Shown one piece after another: positions 34,780 through 46,467 of a stretch of 64,000 nucleotides of DNA. The stretch comes from Trichopria drosophilae (lineage: Eukaryota; Arthropoda; Insecta; Hymenoptera; Diapriidae): assembly GCA_030407085.1 (NCBI GenBank), contig CM059585.1, positions 66,693,501-66,757,500 of the forward strand, written 5' to 3'. The position numbers and the translations under genes are program-made. Every line of letters begins with the position of its first letter. Position 1 is the stretch's first letter. The notes under the pieces were generated by a model that saw nothing but the letters and a program-made list of their open reading frames with translations, made no database searches and was not told the origin of the DNA.

Positions 34780-37755
34780 TTAGTGAAAAATGAGATTGTT
34801 CCTTATTCGCGTAGTTTTCAATATTATTAAGAAAGCATTTATAATGCTATCATCCAACCATGTATTTGGCAAAAGTGTCGTTAGGGACGACTTGTCCACC
34901 GAAATCCCGCCTACGGTAATGTTTGAATTCGCAAAATATTTAGGATAAGAGCTCGTTTTATCAAAAATGTAAAGAACACCGATAGCTTTATTTAAATCAT
35001 CTATATTAGAGTTTGTAGTTTTCGGTACGGTCTCTTCCTGATAATGTGATATATTTTTAAATGGTATCGGTGAATTATCGTCTTTTATACATTTCATTTT
35101 CTTTGGATTAGTAATGTCGGCGTTTGAGGAAGCTATTCTTTTTGGAAATCTAATATAAGTATTTCTTTTAGATTTCTTAATCCAAACTTCTTCCGCTTCT
35201 TGCTCTCTGACTGGCCTTGTATATTTCTTGTGACTTTGGTGACTCCGTTTTCAGAGAAAATGGTCTTTCACGAAGTCGAGCAAGGAGTAATGACTCCATA
35301 GTTTGAATGAAATGAGTAACTTGTATCCTTAATTTTGATTTAAAAACATCTTGTTTAATAATCTTAAACCAATTCTCGATACTTGCATTACTGTCTCTAG
35401 TCAAATTAAATTGTCTTATAGCTATTGCTGACCAAAGCGGATAGTATAGAAGAACATACTCAAGCAAATAGTGCAGAAATTCTTCACTGCAAAACTCGTT
35501 TACATCTTTCGTTGTTTCTCCGTCGCTGTGTAAATTGTCAAGACTCATTTCGTCATAAATATCTGAGAAGATTTTATAATATGGCGATCCATGTCTCTGG
35601 CCGTCGGATGTATCGGCATCTTTTTCTGGCAAATCTTTTACATCATTTGTTACAATTTCTTCTTTTTCCGCCTGTGGTTGAAAATCTTTAACGGCTTCAA
35701 TTTTGTTCTCCAAATCCATCGTCTTATACGTCTTATACTTCACACAAACGAAAAATATTTTTTGCTTCATCAATATTATCGCAATGAATTAATTGTGAGA
35801 TTAAAATCCCAAAAATCTTTCGATGTTCTCTGTTTCGAAACAGGGATTTTGATTTGCGCTGAACTGTCCTCAGCAAGTGGGTAAAGAAAATATGAATAAT
35901 TGTCAAATGTTTTGAGTCACCGTAATTTTCATGCATTTTGTCAAGGTACTGCGAGAGCGTCATATCATTGAAAGCCTGAATTGATGCTTGGATCAGAGCT
36001 AAGCTGAAGTCCGTTTCTATTTAATGAATGACTATCTCGCGAGTCGTCAATGTCTTCAAATTCTCAATAAATGTTCGCAGAAAGAAAGAAATAGGGAGGA
36101 TTTTGTGGACACTTGAAATGAATTCTGCAATTGGAATTTGACCATGTTCCTCGCACCTGGTAGTATCAGTGCGTAATAGAGTACCGTTTTGTCGACATAC
36201 AAAGGGCGGGCAACGATAGAACCCATAGCATCTAAGTACAGAAATATAGGCCTATCCAAAGAAAGCAGATATTTAATCAGTCGTTAAATAATATTATGAA
36301 GAAAGGTTTCACCGAGTAATACTGTATATATCCAGGGCAGTGTTTACTGGGCCATGTGGCTACATAAGAATCAATTAATTTCATCAGAAATTTAAAAAAG
36401 TCTTTATCAAAATCATTTCGTGTATTATTTTCACTAGAAATTTTCTACAATATCTGCAAGCTGGGAGCATCATTCATGTTTCCAGGTTCTACAATATCTT
36501 CTGGCCCTTTTTTTAATTCTTGTAGTTTCACCACGCTAGGTAAATCGCACTTTACTTTAGTACGCATTTTTTGACGACGTTTTCCGCTAAAACGACGTCG
36601 GTGAATCTCATTCTCTTTGTGCAAAATATTGCTTGTTGTCGAAACTTTTATAACGACTTTATCTAAATCTTTATACAAGGGAACATCGCTTTTAAACAAG
36701 AAGGATGTACATAGTGAATTTTTGCAAAAAGCCTTCGACCAGAAATAATGTGGTGTTGCTTTACTTTTACCGAAATTCCTGTACGCCTTAAATACTAAGA
36801 CGCATTTTGGATAATGTATCCTAAAATATTTGTTGATTGCATCTGTCCACCCGTTCAAAAGTTTCCTTCCTCTTAAATACGACTTACATATGAAATTTAA
36901 AAGTTCCGTTAAGTAGTTTACGGACATGCGATATTATTTTTGTTGGTGATCCGACATTGATTCTTTCTACTAGCGCTTTATTTTAAGATATTGAGTCATC
37001 ATCAATAACAGCTAACTCATTATTAATCGCGATATTATGAGTTTCACTATCACTGGAAGTATGAATTTCCGAATCACTCTCGTTGTCACTTGAATCAATG
37101 GAAACCAAATCGGGTACCTCCTCATACATTTGTAAAGAAGTAGAGTCATCATCACTGATTGGGGACGCTTTGTCACTGATAACATCAAGCATATTACCAT
37201 TAGTGAAAGGGGGAATTTTGAAATTATTATCGTCACGACTTGTATTAATAGCAATAAAATCGGGTTTTCATACATTTTGTCAGTTTTTACTTCAAACCTT
37301 ACATCGGTAATTTCAGATTCACCAATGTGAAAATCGTTATGTAAAGATGTAGGATATTTATTTTTCTCTTTCTCATTATCAGTAACATTTGAAACTCCAG
37401 CTTTGTTAAGTAATCTTGTATTAATATCGCTAGTGTCATAAGAAAAGACAATAATTCTTTCATTATTAGATCCAGAAATGGAAATTACCGATTCATGTGT
37501 ACTTAATTCAGAATCCTCAAAACATACTTCCATGTGATCCCTATCATCGGGAATTAGATTAGCCATAATATTTGAATTACTAACGGAATTTACAATTTCT
37601 ACGGAATCCATATCATTGGATGTAGTAATGGTGTTCACTGTATCTGTAGATTGAATCCTCTTAAGTGATTCAATTCTTGCTCTATTATACATGTACGAAT
37701 CGTAACATTTCTTTGAATACTTTTCTATCGAGCGATGATCACTGAACCCTGTCAT
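34780..37755 (-). pseudogene. Mutator-like (NOF/MULE-type) transposase with Ulp1-like peptidase segment, broken
   Basis: A chain of minus-strand frames forms one decayed protein. 37755-37012 is an acidic, Ser-rich N-terminal region. 36927-36445 contains a segment with CKNSLCTSF and NEIHRRRFSGKRR, typical of the region before MULE catalytic domains. 36259-36056 gives PIFLYLDAMGSIVARPL, the first catalytic Asp of MULE-type enzymes. 35963-35733 gives AFNDMTLSQYL just upstream in frame, then a Cys/His-depleted helical part. 35773-35177 has NLTRDSNASIENWFKIIKQD, a motif found in these insect elements. 35097-34780 has LLPNTWLDDSIINAFL, resembling the start of an Ulp1/C48 SUMO-peptidase domain. The peptidase His-Asp-Cys residues are not visible and the frame ends early. 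The exact subfamily is uncertain. Plus frames are shadows. Confidence 0.7.
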
Positions 37756-37799
37756 TTTTTTTTGCCAATTTCAACCAGATACTTTCTTCGACCTTCCAA

Positions 37800-38520
37800 G
37801 GTCGTTTCAAATCACGCGTAGACTGAATTTTGGATCTATTTCCCATAGAGCTTCAAGTATTTGCCGTGACGAAATTTTTCGCACTTCATTATGCATAAGA
37901 CAAAACGTCAGGTTTACAAACAAAAAGGCAAAGGATGACAAAGGACAAGTCCGGGTGACAAAAGAAGAGGATACACATACGTTTGGATTGTATTCAATTT
38001 GTAAATGTAAAGAAACGATGTAATGTAGGCAACACACCCACAATACACGAGATAGAATACGTAATACCAACTTAACCGTATGAAAATAATATCTACAACA
38101 GAGAATGTTTATGTACCAATTAATTGGCAATTTTTCTTTCGAGAAAGAATTTCAATAAGGATTTTGATTCCATTTCTAAACGAGCTTCAAATATTTGCCG
38201 TATCGAAATTTGTCGAGTCTTCATTATTAATAAGGCAAACCGTACAACTATGATTAAAAAGAAACAGTACGAAGATAAAACTTACAGGATTGTGAACAAA
38301 TTTCATTTTCAGCAAAGGGCCAGAGAAGATAAAAAAAAGAATATTATTGAATAAACGGGGCGCATAAGATTGTTGTACCCTTTTTAGAGATCGCTTATGT
38401 ACCACACGGCACGCATGTTTGCTTCCGATAATAGTACTCAGTTTCTCCATGTAAAGAAACGGAGTAATGTATAAAATTGGCAACTCATGAGTTAAACATA
38501 TAACATAAAATTTACTGCCG
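37800..38520 (-). repeat. Two-copy degenerate tandem repeat of about 340 bp
   Basis: AGCTTCAAGTATTTGCCGT near 37849 recurs as AGCTTCAAATATTTGCCGT near 38185. CATTATNNATAAGNCAAANCGT and ATGTAAAGAAACGNNGTAATGTA follow at matching offsets in each copy. It lies directly upstream of the Mutator-like frame and may be its terminal repeat region. No coding frame. Confidence 0.6.
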
Positions 38521-38559
38521 GATTGCACCATTACTCGCGGAGATCGTTTACGAACCGAG

Positions 38560-38970
38560 CAGCTCCCTTTTTGATTTACTTGAAACTCGTTACTCTGGAG
38601 TTTTTGGGGTCGCTGGTTACAAATTTGATGACGGATTTGAAAAATTCAAAATGGCGGAAACAATATGGCGGGCGAATTTTTAAAAATTCATCGGATTTAC
38701 TTGAATCTCGTTACTTGGTATTTTTTTATAAATACACTTGTTTGACTCTTAAATAAGGTAACATTTGTCCGGTTAACATTAAATGAGTTTAACCATTTTT
38801 ATTCGACCATAGAAAGTGATTTATAAGCGTCTAAGCGCCATCGGCGATCGGGTTCCGTGTTATTGGTGGTAGGTAGCATGATCGGACGAACTTGGTAATT
38901 TTTTTTACCTACACTTGTTTGACTCCTAAATAACGTAAAATTTGTCCGGTTAACATTAAATACTAATAAC
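38560..38970 (+). repeat. Dispersed ATGGCGG-type repeat followed by a 75-bp direct repeat
   Basis: 38585-38690 carries GGGTCGCTGGTTACAAATT, TTCAAAATGGCGGAAACA and ATATGGCGGGCG, a copy of the dispersed family. Then ACACTTGTTTGACTCNTAAATAA plus TTTGTCCGGTTAACATTAAA occurs at 38725-38785 and again at 38910-38970, about 186 bp apart. Confidence 0.6.
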
Positions 38971-39035
38971 GTTGTGAAAAAAATAATAGTGGCGGGCGTG
39001 CATTACTCCGCCGGTGGTTCTCATCCGTGCGATGT

Positions 39036-40345
39036 CGCGTATGCTGAATGCGTATGCCAACTTCAGCCCGATGGAATCTGTGGGGAAGGTATGGTATAAC
39101 TAATGAGAGATCTAGATGTGCACTGTCATTCTTTGATCCTGAATCGTTAAACGCTAACTATGCATCAATCTCATCGAAACATTCGATTTGTACCATATCT
39201 GATTTAGAATACATCATTTCACCATCGATATCATCATCGATATAGTTACTGTACGGCAAACTTTTTTGCTCTTCTTATCGTGTACATCAAACCGTAGTCC
39301 AGACAATATTTATATAATTACTCCCTCACATTTAAAGTATATTCTGACGCGTGGAAAGTAGCCTATGTCACACTACTTACTAAAGTCAAATCACCCGATT
39401 CACCATCCCAGACATAACCTATTGCTGGACTCTCACATTGTGCTAAAATGTTTGATTTCTTATTTACAAAACAAATCATTGCGTTTTTATAGAACAATCA
39501 CTTAATTCACTCATTACATTCAGGTTATAGGAAAAACCATAGTACACATTCTAGGTAGCAGCCAACAAATCAAGAACGTAAACAGCCACTACGTACCCTC
39601 CATAATGGTCAATAATATTCCTATTCAATATAAAAATGAAATAAAAAAATTTGGGAGTGATTATATCTAACGATTTATCATGACATGATCGTGTCGCTTC
39701 GATCTCTATATCGACTCAAATTCAGAGGACATTCTCTTCCGTCGATGAAATATCAAATTGTAAATGATTTCTGCTCTGATTTTACATTTCTTTGATTATT
39801 ATTGTTTAGTGTACAGTGATGCCTCTGGTTATTTAAATGGAAACTAACAAAATTATTAAATTCTTGTTTAAGATTTATTTATAATGTTAGATGCGACGAG
39901 CATATTACACCATACCGAATTAAGTCGAAATGGCTCTCCGTGAAATCACGAAGAAACTACTTTCATTTTTGTCAATTATATTCGTTATTTACATTATCAA
40001 AACCAGCATATCTCGTCGACCTTTTCCCATTAATTTCAGATGAAGTTCGACGATCAAATCGCCTCATATCCACATCAAGATTTATCATACCTCATTTTCG
40101 TACAGACTCCTACCAAACCTCTTTCAGCGTGTCAAGCATTTATCTATGGTATTCCTTACCTCCAGAACAAGTGAATTCATAGACCCACATTGAAATGTGA
40201 ATATATGTGAGTGCGTACGCGTCAATATACATATATAAGAATATAACAAACTACGAATCAGTTACTGTAAAGTTTACGTAAAATTGTCATAGGGTTTTTA
40301 ACCCTTGGCTAATAAAAACGTAATCTAATCTAATCTAATCAATGA
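39036..40345 (+). pseudogene. Decayed CR1/Jockey-like non-LTR element with (TAATC)n tail
   Basis: Scattered plus-strand frames give parts of an ORF2. At 39340-39450, peptides corresponding to AWKVAYVT and a degenerate proline-rich RT motif appear across frames. The segment at 39680-39760 resembles the YRLKFRG thumb region. The frame 39940-40182 gives DEVRRSNRLISTSRFIIP and SSIYLWYSLPPE, the C-terminal motif of CR1/Jockey-type ORF2 proteins. The tail is AATAAAAACGTAATCTAATC, i.e. a polyadenylation-like signal plus about four TAATC repeats at 40320-40341. The endonuclease and much of the RT are deleted or unreadable. Confidence 0.7.
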
Positions 40346-40382
40346 ACTTTTCATGCTTTACATTTCTCAATCTTTTTATTAG

Positions 40383-41030
40383 AGTCTGGTAATCAGCGTA
40401 TAAACTTTTTATAGACGATAATTTGCATCCAGAGACATTTCATATATCGTATTTTGTTTTAATGGGTACCTGTTCTGTCAAGTCTATTTATACGAGCCTG
40501 GTGTTCAGCGAATAAACATTTTATAGATGCTAATTTGCATCTAAAGAGATTTTATATATCTTATTTTGTTTAAGGGGAGGGTATACCCACAAAATCAGCT
40601 GTATGAAATACACTTTTAAAAAATTATGTCTGTAGTAATTTTTGACGTGGAATTCAGTGGCGCTAAAATAAAAAATGTAACAACGATTTTTGAACCCCAA
40701 ATTGTAACTTGACAACTAAATTTTGGTTTTTCGAAAAAATGCTTCTACATTTATCTAAATTAGTTTAAAAATTCAACAAAAATTACGGTGAACATAAAAA
40801 CACATTTTCTAAATAATTACGCATGGATTAAAAAAAATTAAGTTTGTTTGACACTTAAAAAAATTGTTTAAACTTTTTCTTTTAGCACCACTGAATTTCA
40901 CGTCATAAATTATTATAGATATGATTTTTTCAAATTTTTGAAAAGTGTATTTCATAGAGCTGATTTTGTGGGCATACCCACCCCTTAATTGGTACCGGAG
41001 TTGTCAACTCTATTTATACGAGTATACAAA
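40383..41030 (+). repeat. Three-copy tandem repeat, interrupted by a MITE
   Basis: A unit of about 112 bp (GGTACCTGTTCTGTCAAG, TCTATTTATACGAG, CTGGTGTTCAGCG, ATAATTTGCATC, ATATATCNTATTTTGTTT) is seen at 40383-40468 (part) and 40469-40570. It resumes at 40989-41030 (GGTACCGGAGTTGTCAAC, TCTATTTATACGAG) after the MITE 40574-40984. The MITE thus landed at the junction of units 2 and 3. Confidence 0.8.
40570..40988. mobile_element. MITE with TTAA target duplication and GGGGAGGGTATACCCAC ends
   Basis: The element spans 40574-40984 (411 bp), flanked by TTAA on both sides. The left end GGGGAGGGTATACCCACAAA and the right end, whose complement reads GGGGTGGGTATGCCCACAAA, pair. The inverted arms run at least 100 bp inward (GAATTCAGTGGCGCTAAAA against TTTTAGCACCACTGAATTTC). 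A TTAA duplication fits piggyBac- or Kolobok-type mobilisation. The ends do not match the 17467 piggyBac element. Confidence 0.85.
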
Positions 41031-41229
41031 ATTCGTGTCAACAAAGAAATCGACTGTAACATTCGACTACTTTTTTACAAAATTTCGGCTCCACAAAGAC
41101 CTTTTTATAAGGCTCATGGAGTTTAATCGGTGGAAAATTGAGATCGTTGGGTCCCAAATAAAAGACGCCCAAAAAGCAGTGGGCATTTAAATTTCGTTTA
41201 GAATTCCCTTAACCACTATTGGTCCAAGA

Positions 41230-41735
41230 ATAGCCCAATTCGGACACTTTATTCGTTCTTGGATCCTGTTGGGATTTTGCGAGTAAGAGGCCGCCTTGTA
41301 GATCCCAAATGTCTGACTCGCGAAAACACTTGGTCATAATAACGTCTGATCACATTGCTCGATTATTGATTCGCGATGCTCATGAACGTTGCATTCATGG
41401 GTGTATAACGTTGGCCTTAAGTATGTTGCGATAGCAGCATTGGGTTTTGCATACATGAAAATTAGTAAAATCAGCAATAGAACATTGTATGCCATGTTCT
41501 TGACAGACTACTGTGTGTCCTACCCAGCTCACGGGTTCATTGCCGCCGGCTCGTTTCAATCGACCTGCTCGTACTTTTATTGAATGTGGTGACGATTATG
41601 GGAGTCCTTACAAGATTCGTTTGGAGGGTGGTCGTGGACATCGGACGCAACTAGTATCTATTGCCTTATTTGACACCGACATTTATAACAGCGTTACAAC
41701 GGTTCATTTCACGTCGCGGGGTAGCATCCGTCATT
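41230..41735 (+). pseudogene. BEL/Pao retrotransposon integrase fragment
   Basis: Broken plus-strand frames give the integrase part of a BEL/Pao polyprotein, which would insert element DNA. FLDPVGILRVRGRLVDP at 41251 and DHIARLLIRDAHERCIHG at 41348 are the region leading into the integrase zinc-binding (HHCC) module. At 41513-41740, QLTGSLPPARFNRPARTF is followed by ECGDDYGSPYKI, where the family has a catalytic Asp in a GVDYxGP-like setting. The gap between contains shifts and stops. The N-terminal pol domains and LTRs are not present. Confidence 0.85.
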
Positions 41736-41740
41736 TTTAG

Positions 41741-42290
41741 TGATTTTTGGAGATAAAACTATTTAAAACTAATCCAATAATTTTGACATAATGAAAATAA
41801 ATTATCAACGTCGGATAATAGTTTTGAAAATGTTAAATACCTAACGTTAATTAAATTTATTTAATATGACAGGAAAGCCAAATATTTTAACCGTTATCTT
41901 TATATCCCAGGTTCGCTTGTTACAAAATAAAATTATATTTTTCAAATACCGGAATACAGGGAAATAAAAGATTATGTTACAGGACAAGTAGCACAAGGTA
42001 AAGTGATTTCATCGCTCTTTATTTACCATGACATACAGTCAGCTGTTTCACGGACGCAATCATGTGATATGTCATGCGAGAATTTGCCAAATGATATATT
42101 ATGTGATTTATCGTGTGATATATTATATGTAAATGGCTGTAAAGAATCTTAAATGATAGGACGACTTATTATAGATATTTAATTTATTATAGATATTTAA
42201 TTACGCGCCTCGTAATCTGAACGTTCGTTAGATCTCAAGTTCGAATTCCCGTCGACACCTGTTCTTCTGTTTATTTTACATTTGTTTGGA
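41741..42290. other. No gene seen
   Basis: A+T-rich. A TATAGATATTTAATT phrase is duplicated near 42170-42202. A B-box-like GTTCGAATTCCC at 42239 has no matching A box. Confidence 0.4.
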
Positions 42291-43656
42291 AAAATCGACG
42301 GTAAAAGTGTAGAAGAACTGCCTCACCCCAAAAAAGAAATGTGCCAGATGTATTTTGGGCTGCTGATAACGAATATCACAATATTTATCGGAATATTTGG
42401 TGCTCGGACGCATTGAAGCCGGTATCTCAAAAAAACCGCTAAAAACGTGATTTTTTTGAGTTTTTTGCATTTATTTTGAAAAGTACGAGTCCAACAAAAA
42501 AATGTGTCGGACGAAAAAGGTAGAGCACGCAATTCTTTACAAAAAAAGTTTTATACATTTTCTTCCTAATATGAAAAGTAAGCTCGTAAATGAGCGACGA
42601 AAATGAACATGATCGATTCTTTCAAAGTACGTGCGTAATTTTCTCAATGTAATTTTTATCATTCGGTTAAAACTAATATCTCTGGGAGGCAAAATCGAGA
42701 TGGTAGGCATATTGTGATGGACGAGGGTTAGGTCCGCCGCAGGCCCCCCCCCCCCCCCCAGTAGGCAGTATTCTGCAATCATATACAGGGTGTCCGAGAA
42801 CTCCCTAATAATATTGTAGGGGGTGAATCTTGACATCATTCTGAGCAAAAAAGTTTAATACAAAATTTCGATCCGATGCATAGAATTTGAATGGCGAGCA
42901 ATAATAGTTGACCAATCATAGCGCGCGGTAGACCCGCCGCCAGGTACGTCATGACCAAGAGCGCCGCGGGCGCTACATTCGGCGGCCCCTCTTGCGTACT
43001 TTCCGTATAAGTCGCGTCAGCTGTTTTGCCGAACAGTCCAAAATGGAGCGTATGATGTGCATGATCATTGTCGCTTCCGTGTGTTCTTTTCTCGTCTTTA
43101 TTCGTCGGGTCGAGTATTGCAAAGTATCGGGTTTCGAAATTCTCAGCTCACAACAAAAAGCTGTTACCGCGTTCGTTAAATTGTAAACAAAACAAGTGTA
43201 TTTTTAATACATGTCACGGTGGATCAAAAGTCTGATCTTTTTTTCAGTTATCCGTTTATTTTGAAAAACTTATGTACATTACTGTTTTCTACGACACAAA
43301 GTTATTTTGCACACGGCTTGTATTTTTACTACGTGAAAAGTGAATCGATTTTTTTCCACCGTGAATGTCTCAGACTGCGTGTAATTTTGACGTTTGTATG
43401 TTTTCAGGGAAATAAAAAAGAAAAGAGATAGAATTTAAATAAATGACGTGTTGTGAAGGTGAAGTGTTTATTTTGGCGAGTTAACAGTATGTGTTGGTTT
43501 AACCTGTCATTATCTTCCCACATTTCCAATTCCCTAATTTTCATTCTGATCATGCCGCTGCTGCTTGTCTGTTACGTAGTAACAAATATGTAAGAGGACG
43601 GAGTAAATTAGGCCCGAGTTCATAGTCGTCACATAAGAAATACTTACTGTGAAGTA

Positions 43657-44054
43657 CACTGTAAAAAATCGTAATGAAATTGCCCACCTATAACGTCATA
43701 ATTTTAGGAGCTCATGTAATTTTCCTACACTGTAAAAAAATATTGTGTAATTTTACCACGTTCAACGTTGGTCAAAATATTGCCAACGCTATACGTAGGG
43801 ATTTCCGCTCGTCGGGAGTTGTAAAATTACATAAGCTAAATGTGAAGTTACATAACCTTAATTGTAAATTTACATCTACTATGTAATTTTTCAATGTTCG
43901 ACGAGTGAAAATCCCTACGTACAGCGTGGTACAATATTTTTTTACAGTGTACGTTTAATGTAGTAAATTTAATAGGTTAAACATAGGGAAATTACACAAG
44001 TTTGTAAAATTACCACGTTATACGTGGGCTATTTCATTACGATTTTTTACAGTG
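43657..44054. mobile_element. MITE level 1, inserted at TA in the level-2 arm
   Basis: 398 bp with ends CACTGTAAAAAATCGTAATG and its complement CATTACGATTTTTTACAGTG, flanked by TA on both sides. Further inner pairing: AAATTGCCCACCTATAACG against CGTTATACGTGGGCTATTT. Confidence 0.88.
43728..43949. mobile_element. MITE level 3, inserted in level 1
   Basis: 222 bp with ends CACTGTAAAAAAATATTGTG and complement GTACAATATTTTTTTACAGTG, flanked by TA. Inner pairing: ACGTAGGGATTTCCGCTCGT against ACGAGTGAAAATCCCTACGT. Ends share CACTGTAAAAA with level 1, so both belong to related TA-targeting families. Confidence 0.8.
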
Positions 44055-44625
44055 TACTACTTAAATGAGTTCTTAAGAAGATGGCGCTGTTTCATAGTCA
44101 AGAAGTATATAAGTTATAAGATGTCAAATCTTCTTGTGTATAACGCTTTTTCTTAAGTGAATAGTACTTTAAACGGTATTTCTTGGTAAAAAACTGACAT
44201 TATTAGTAAGTTATTATTAAGACGGGGAAAATAAGATGTACTTCATAAAGTCATTTTTAAATGGTTTTAAGATTCGCATATGTCTTATTAAAGCTATTTT
44301 ATAATGAAACTCGAGGAAAATAAGTCGTATTTGTGTCAGATACCCGTAGTTGAAAGCACGATTTAAGCATTTACATTGTTCTTAAGTCAACTTGGACCCC
44401 GACTTGGAAAATTCGATTCTTAGGAAAGAACTTAAGTAACACTCAACGACCATGACAGATGAGAATCTTATAACCATTTAAGAATTACTTTATGAAGTAT
44501 ATCTCCATTTCCCTGTCTTACGATTAACTCATTTCTTCACTGTGAAATAGAGCTACCATCTTAAGAACTCATTCAAGTAGTACTTCATGGTAAGTATTTC
44601 TCACACGACGACTATGAATTCGGGA

Positions 44626-45577
44626 CTTAAATATTGCTTATCTGAGAACAGACTTAAGGCTGTTAGGTAGGTATAAATATGTTATTCGCGTCTCTGTGCA
44701 AGTAAAAAGAAGGAATGATATTGCGGTCTATAGCAAAACGTCTAATGGTAAGTATTACAGCAGTGTTAATGTTACAAAATTGCCATATAAATATTAATTT
44801 CGCATGATATTAAACTAATAAAATGTATTAATTAATTATAAAATAAATAAGATCTCAAAATCTGTCAAATGTATTTGGCAAAAATTATACAGGTTACTGA
44901 CAATTAAAAGATTGAAGTTTTAAAATTTAAATAATATTAATGAAAAATTATAACATTAAACGATATTCATTGATATTAAGATATTTTATTTTTATTTTCT
45001 GCAGCATTTTTTAACCTTAATTTAAAATTTTGAGTAACACTCGTACGACAGGTTTCACTCGATTTGCATAATCCCATATGTGATTGAACACTGATCAACG
45101 ACTAAAAATTCCAGCTTCAGTCTCAAGTCTCCAAATCGAGTTTGGGATCTCGATACCTGTCAGATGTATGGGACAAAAATTGTATAGGTTACCGATGAGC
45201 AAATAATTTCAGTATCGAAATTTAAGTAATATTAATAAAAAAAATAATACAATTAAACGATATTTGTTGATATTAAGATGTATTCTACTCTTCAAGAACT
45301 TTTCTTAATTAAAATTTTTAATTTTCATCAACACAGATTCTGAAATCTCGAACTCGATTAGGAGACTTGAATCGATGTTATAAGAATTTAAATGTATTAT
45401 TGTTATTCCAGTCATTGTTTCATTAACAAACAAGAAAATTAAATTATGCTGGATATGAGGAGCATTCATTGACAACAGTATGATTTTTTGCAGTACAGAT
45501 TAAGTATGAATAAGTGTAAATAAAAAGCAAAGAGCTTAATTAAATAACAAAATGTAATGTTAAAATTAACATTGAAT
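44626..45577. repeat. A+T-rich interior with diverged direct repeat
   Basis: A segment of about 180 bp (TGTCANATGTATNNGNCAAAAATT, TAGGTTACNGA, AATATTAATNAAAAA, TTAAACGATATT, TTGATATTAAGAT) occurs near 44860-45000 and again near 45155-45290. No coding frame. Confidence 0.55.
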
Positions 45578-45636
45578 TTAATATAATTCAAACATTTTAA
45601 AAATATTAATAAATTTTATAACATAAAAAAAAGGAA

Positions 45637-46467
45637 TTATAACAAAGGTTCGAAATGACCACCTCGCATTTCGATGCACAGTTTTGCACACCTTATTAAG
45701 TTGGTGGTTGCTCGCTGAATAATTTCCGGTGACACGGCCTGAAATACATTTCGTATTTTTGCCTCCAGTTCTTCGACAGTATTGCATGGTTGCCGATACG
45801 CGCATTCTTTTATGTCTCCCCACAGAAAATAATCCAAAGGATTCAAATCTGGGGAACGTGCTGGCCAGTTAATGGGACCTTGCCTACCGATCCAAGTTCT
45901 GGGGAAGGACCTGTTTAGGACTTCACGAGCAATTCTTGAATAATGTGCTGGAGCACCATCATGTTGGAACCATAGTTCCCTTCGCTTTTTCAACGGCATA
46001 TCCTGTAATAATAATGGCAAATCAGTCTCAAAAAAATGTGCATAAATTGATCCATTTAATCTTTCTGGTAACTGGACTGGGCCAATCTAGAATTTGAAAA
46101 TACAGTTCAAAATATTAACTACTAGGAATTTTGAAAAACAATGAAAGTAACAATATTAAGGAATAAGTAAAGAATTACCAAAGAATTTCCAGTTATTCCG
46201 CACCAATAATTTAAGGAGAATTTATGTTGAGATGCTCGCCTTGTAACAACATGTGGATTCTCCTCAGCCCAGACATGAGAATTGTGGATGTTGAAAACTC
46301 TGTCTCTTGAAAAAGTGGATTCATCACTAAACAGAATGTTGTTTAGGAAATCCCCATTTGCTTCATTTCGCGCAATAAGCCATTGACAAAATTCTATCCG
46401 GGGCTGATAGTCACCGGGCAAAAGGTCCTGAACCCGAGTGTAGTGGTATGGGTACATGCCATTTTAT
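45637..46467 (-). pseudogene. DDE transposase of IS630/Tc1/mariner type (DUF4817-associated), N-terminally truncated, one intron
   Basis: The enzyme would mobilise elements with CAGGGTG-type ends. The upstream part (46467-46179) carries YPYHYTRVQDLLPGDYQP and FSDESTFSRDRVFNIHNSHV, with the first catalytic Asp in SDE. The reading continues after TTG by a 92-bp intron (46178-46087, GTAATT...CTAG) into GPVQLPERLNGSIY. Then come WFQHDGAPAHYSR (second Asp) and PARSPDLNPLDYFLWG (third position). It stops after GGHFEPLL at 45637. The coding starts abruptly at 46467, exactly where the right palindromic arm begins, so the helix-turn-helix N-terminus has been lost. Apart from that truncation I see no stop, so the loss is due to rearrangement rather than decay. 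Confidence 0.88.

Larger units (their letters stand above)
43611..44625. mobile_element. MITE level 2 (CCCGAGTTCATAGTCGTC ends), split by level 1
   Basis: The left end CCCGAGTTCATAGTCGTC continues through AAATACTTACTGTGAAGTA and then, beyond the inserted MITE, CTACTTAAATGAGTTCTTAAG. The right end, in complement, reads CCCGAATTCATAGTCGTC, AAATACTTACCATGAAGTA, CTACTTGAATGAGTTCTTAAG without interruption. The right arm therefore shows the uninterrupted target and proves the insertion. TTAA-like sequence lies outside the right end. Confidence 0.85.

Noticed and set aside
42205..42262. tRNA-like B box GTTCGAATTCCC
   Set aside because: No A box or cloverleaf around it. Similar lone B-box matches at 2312 and 13685 were also set aside.
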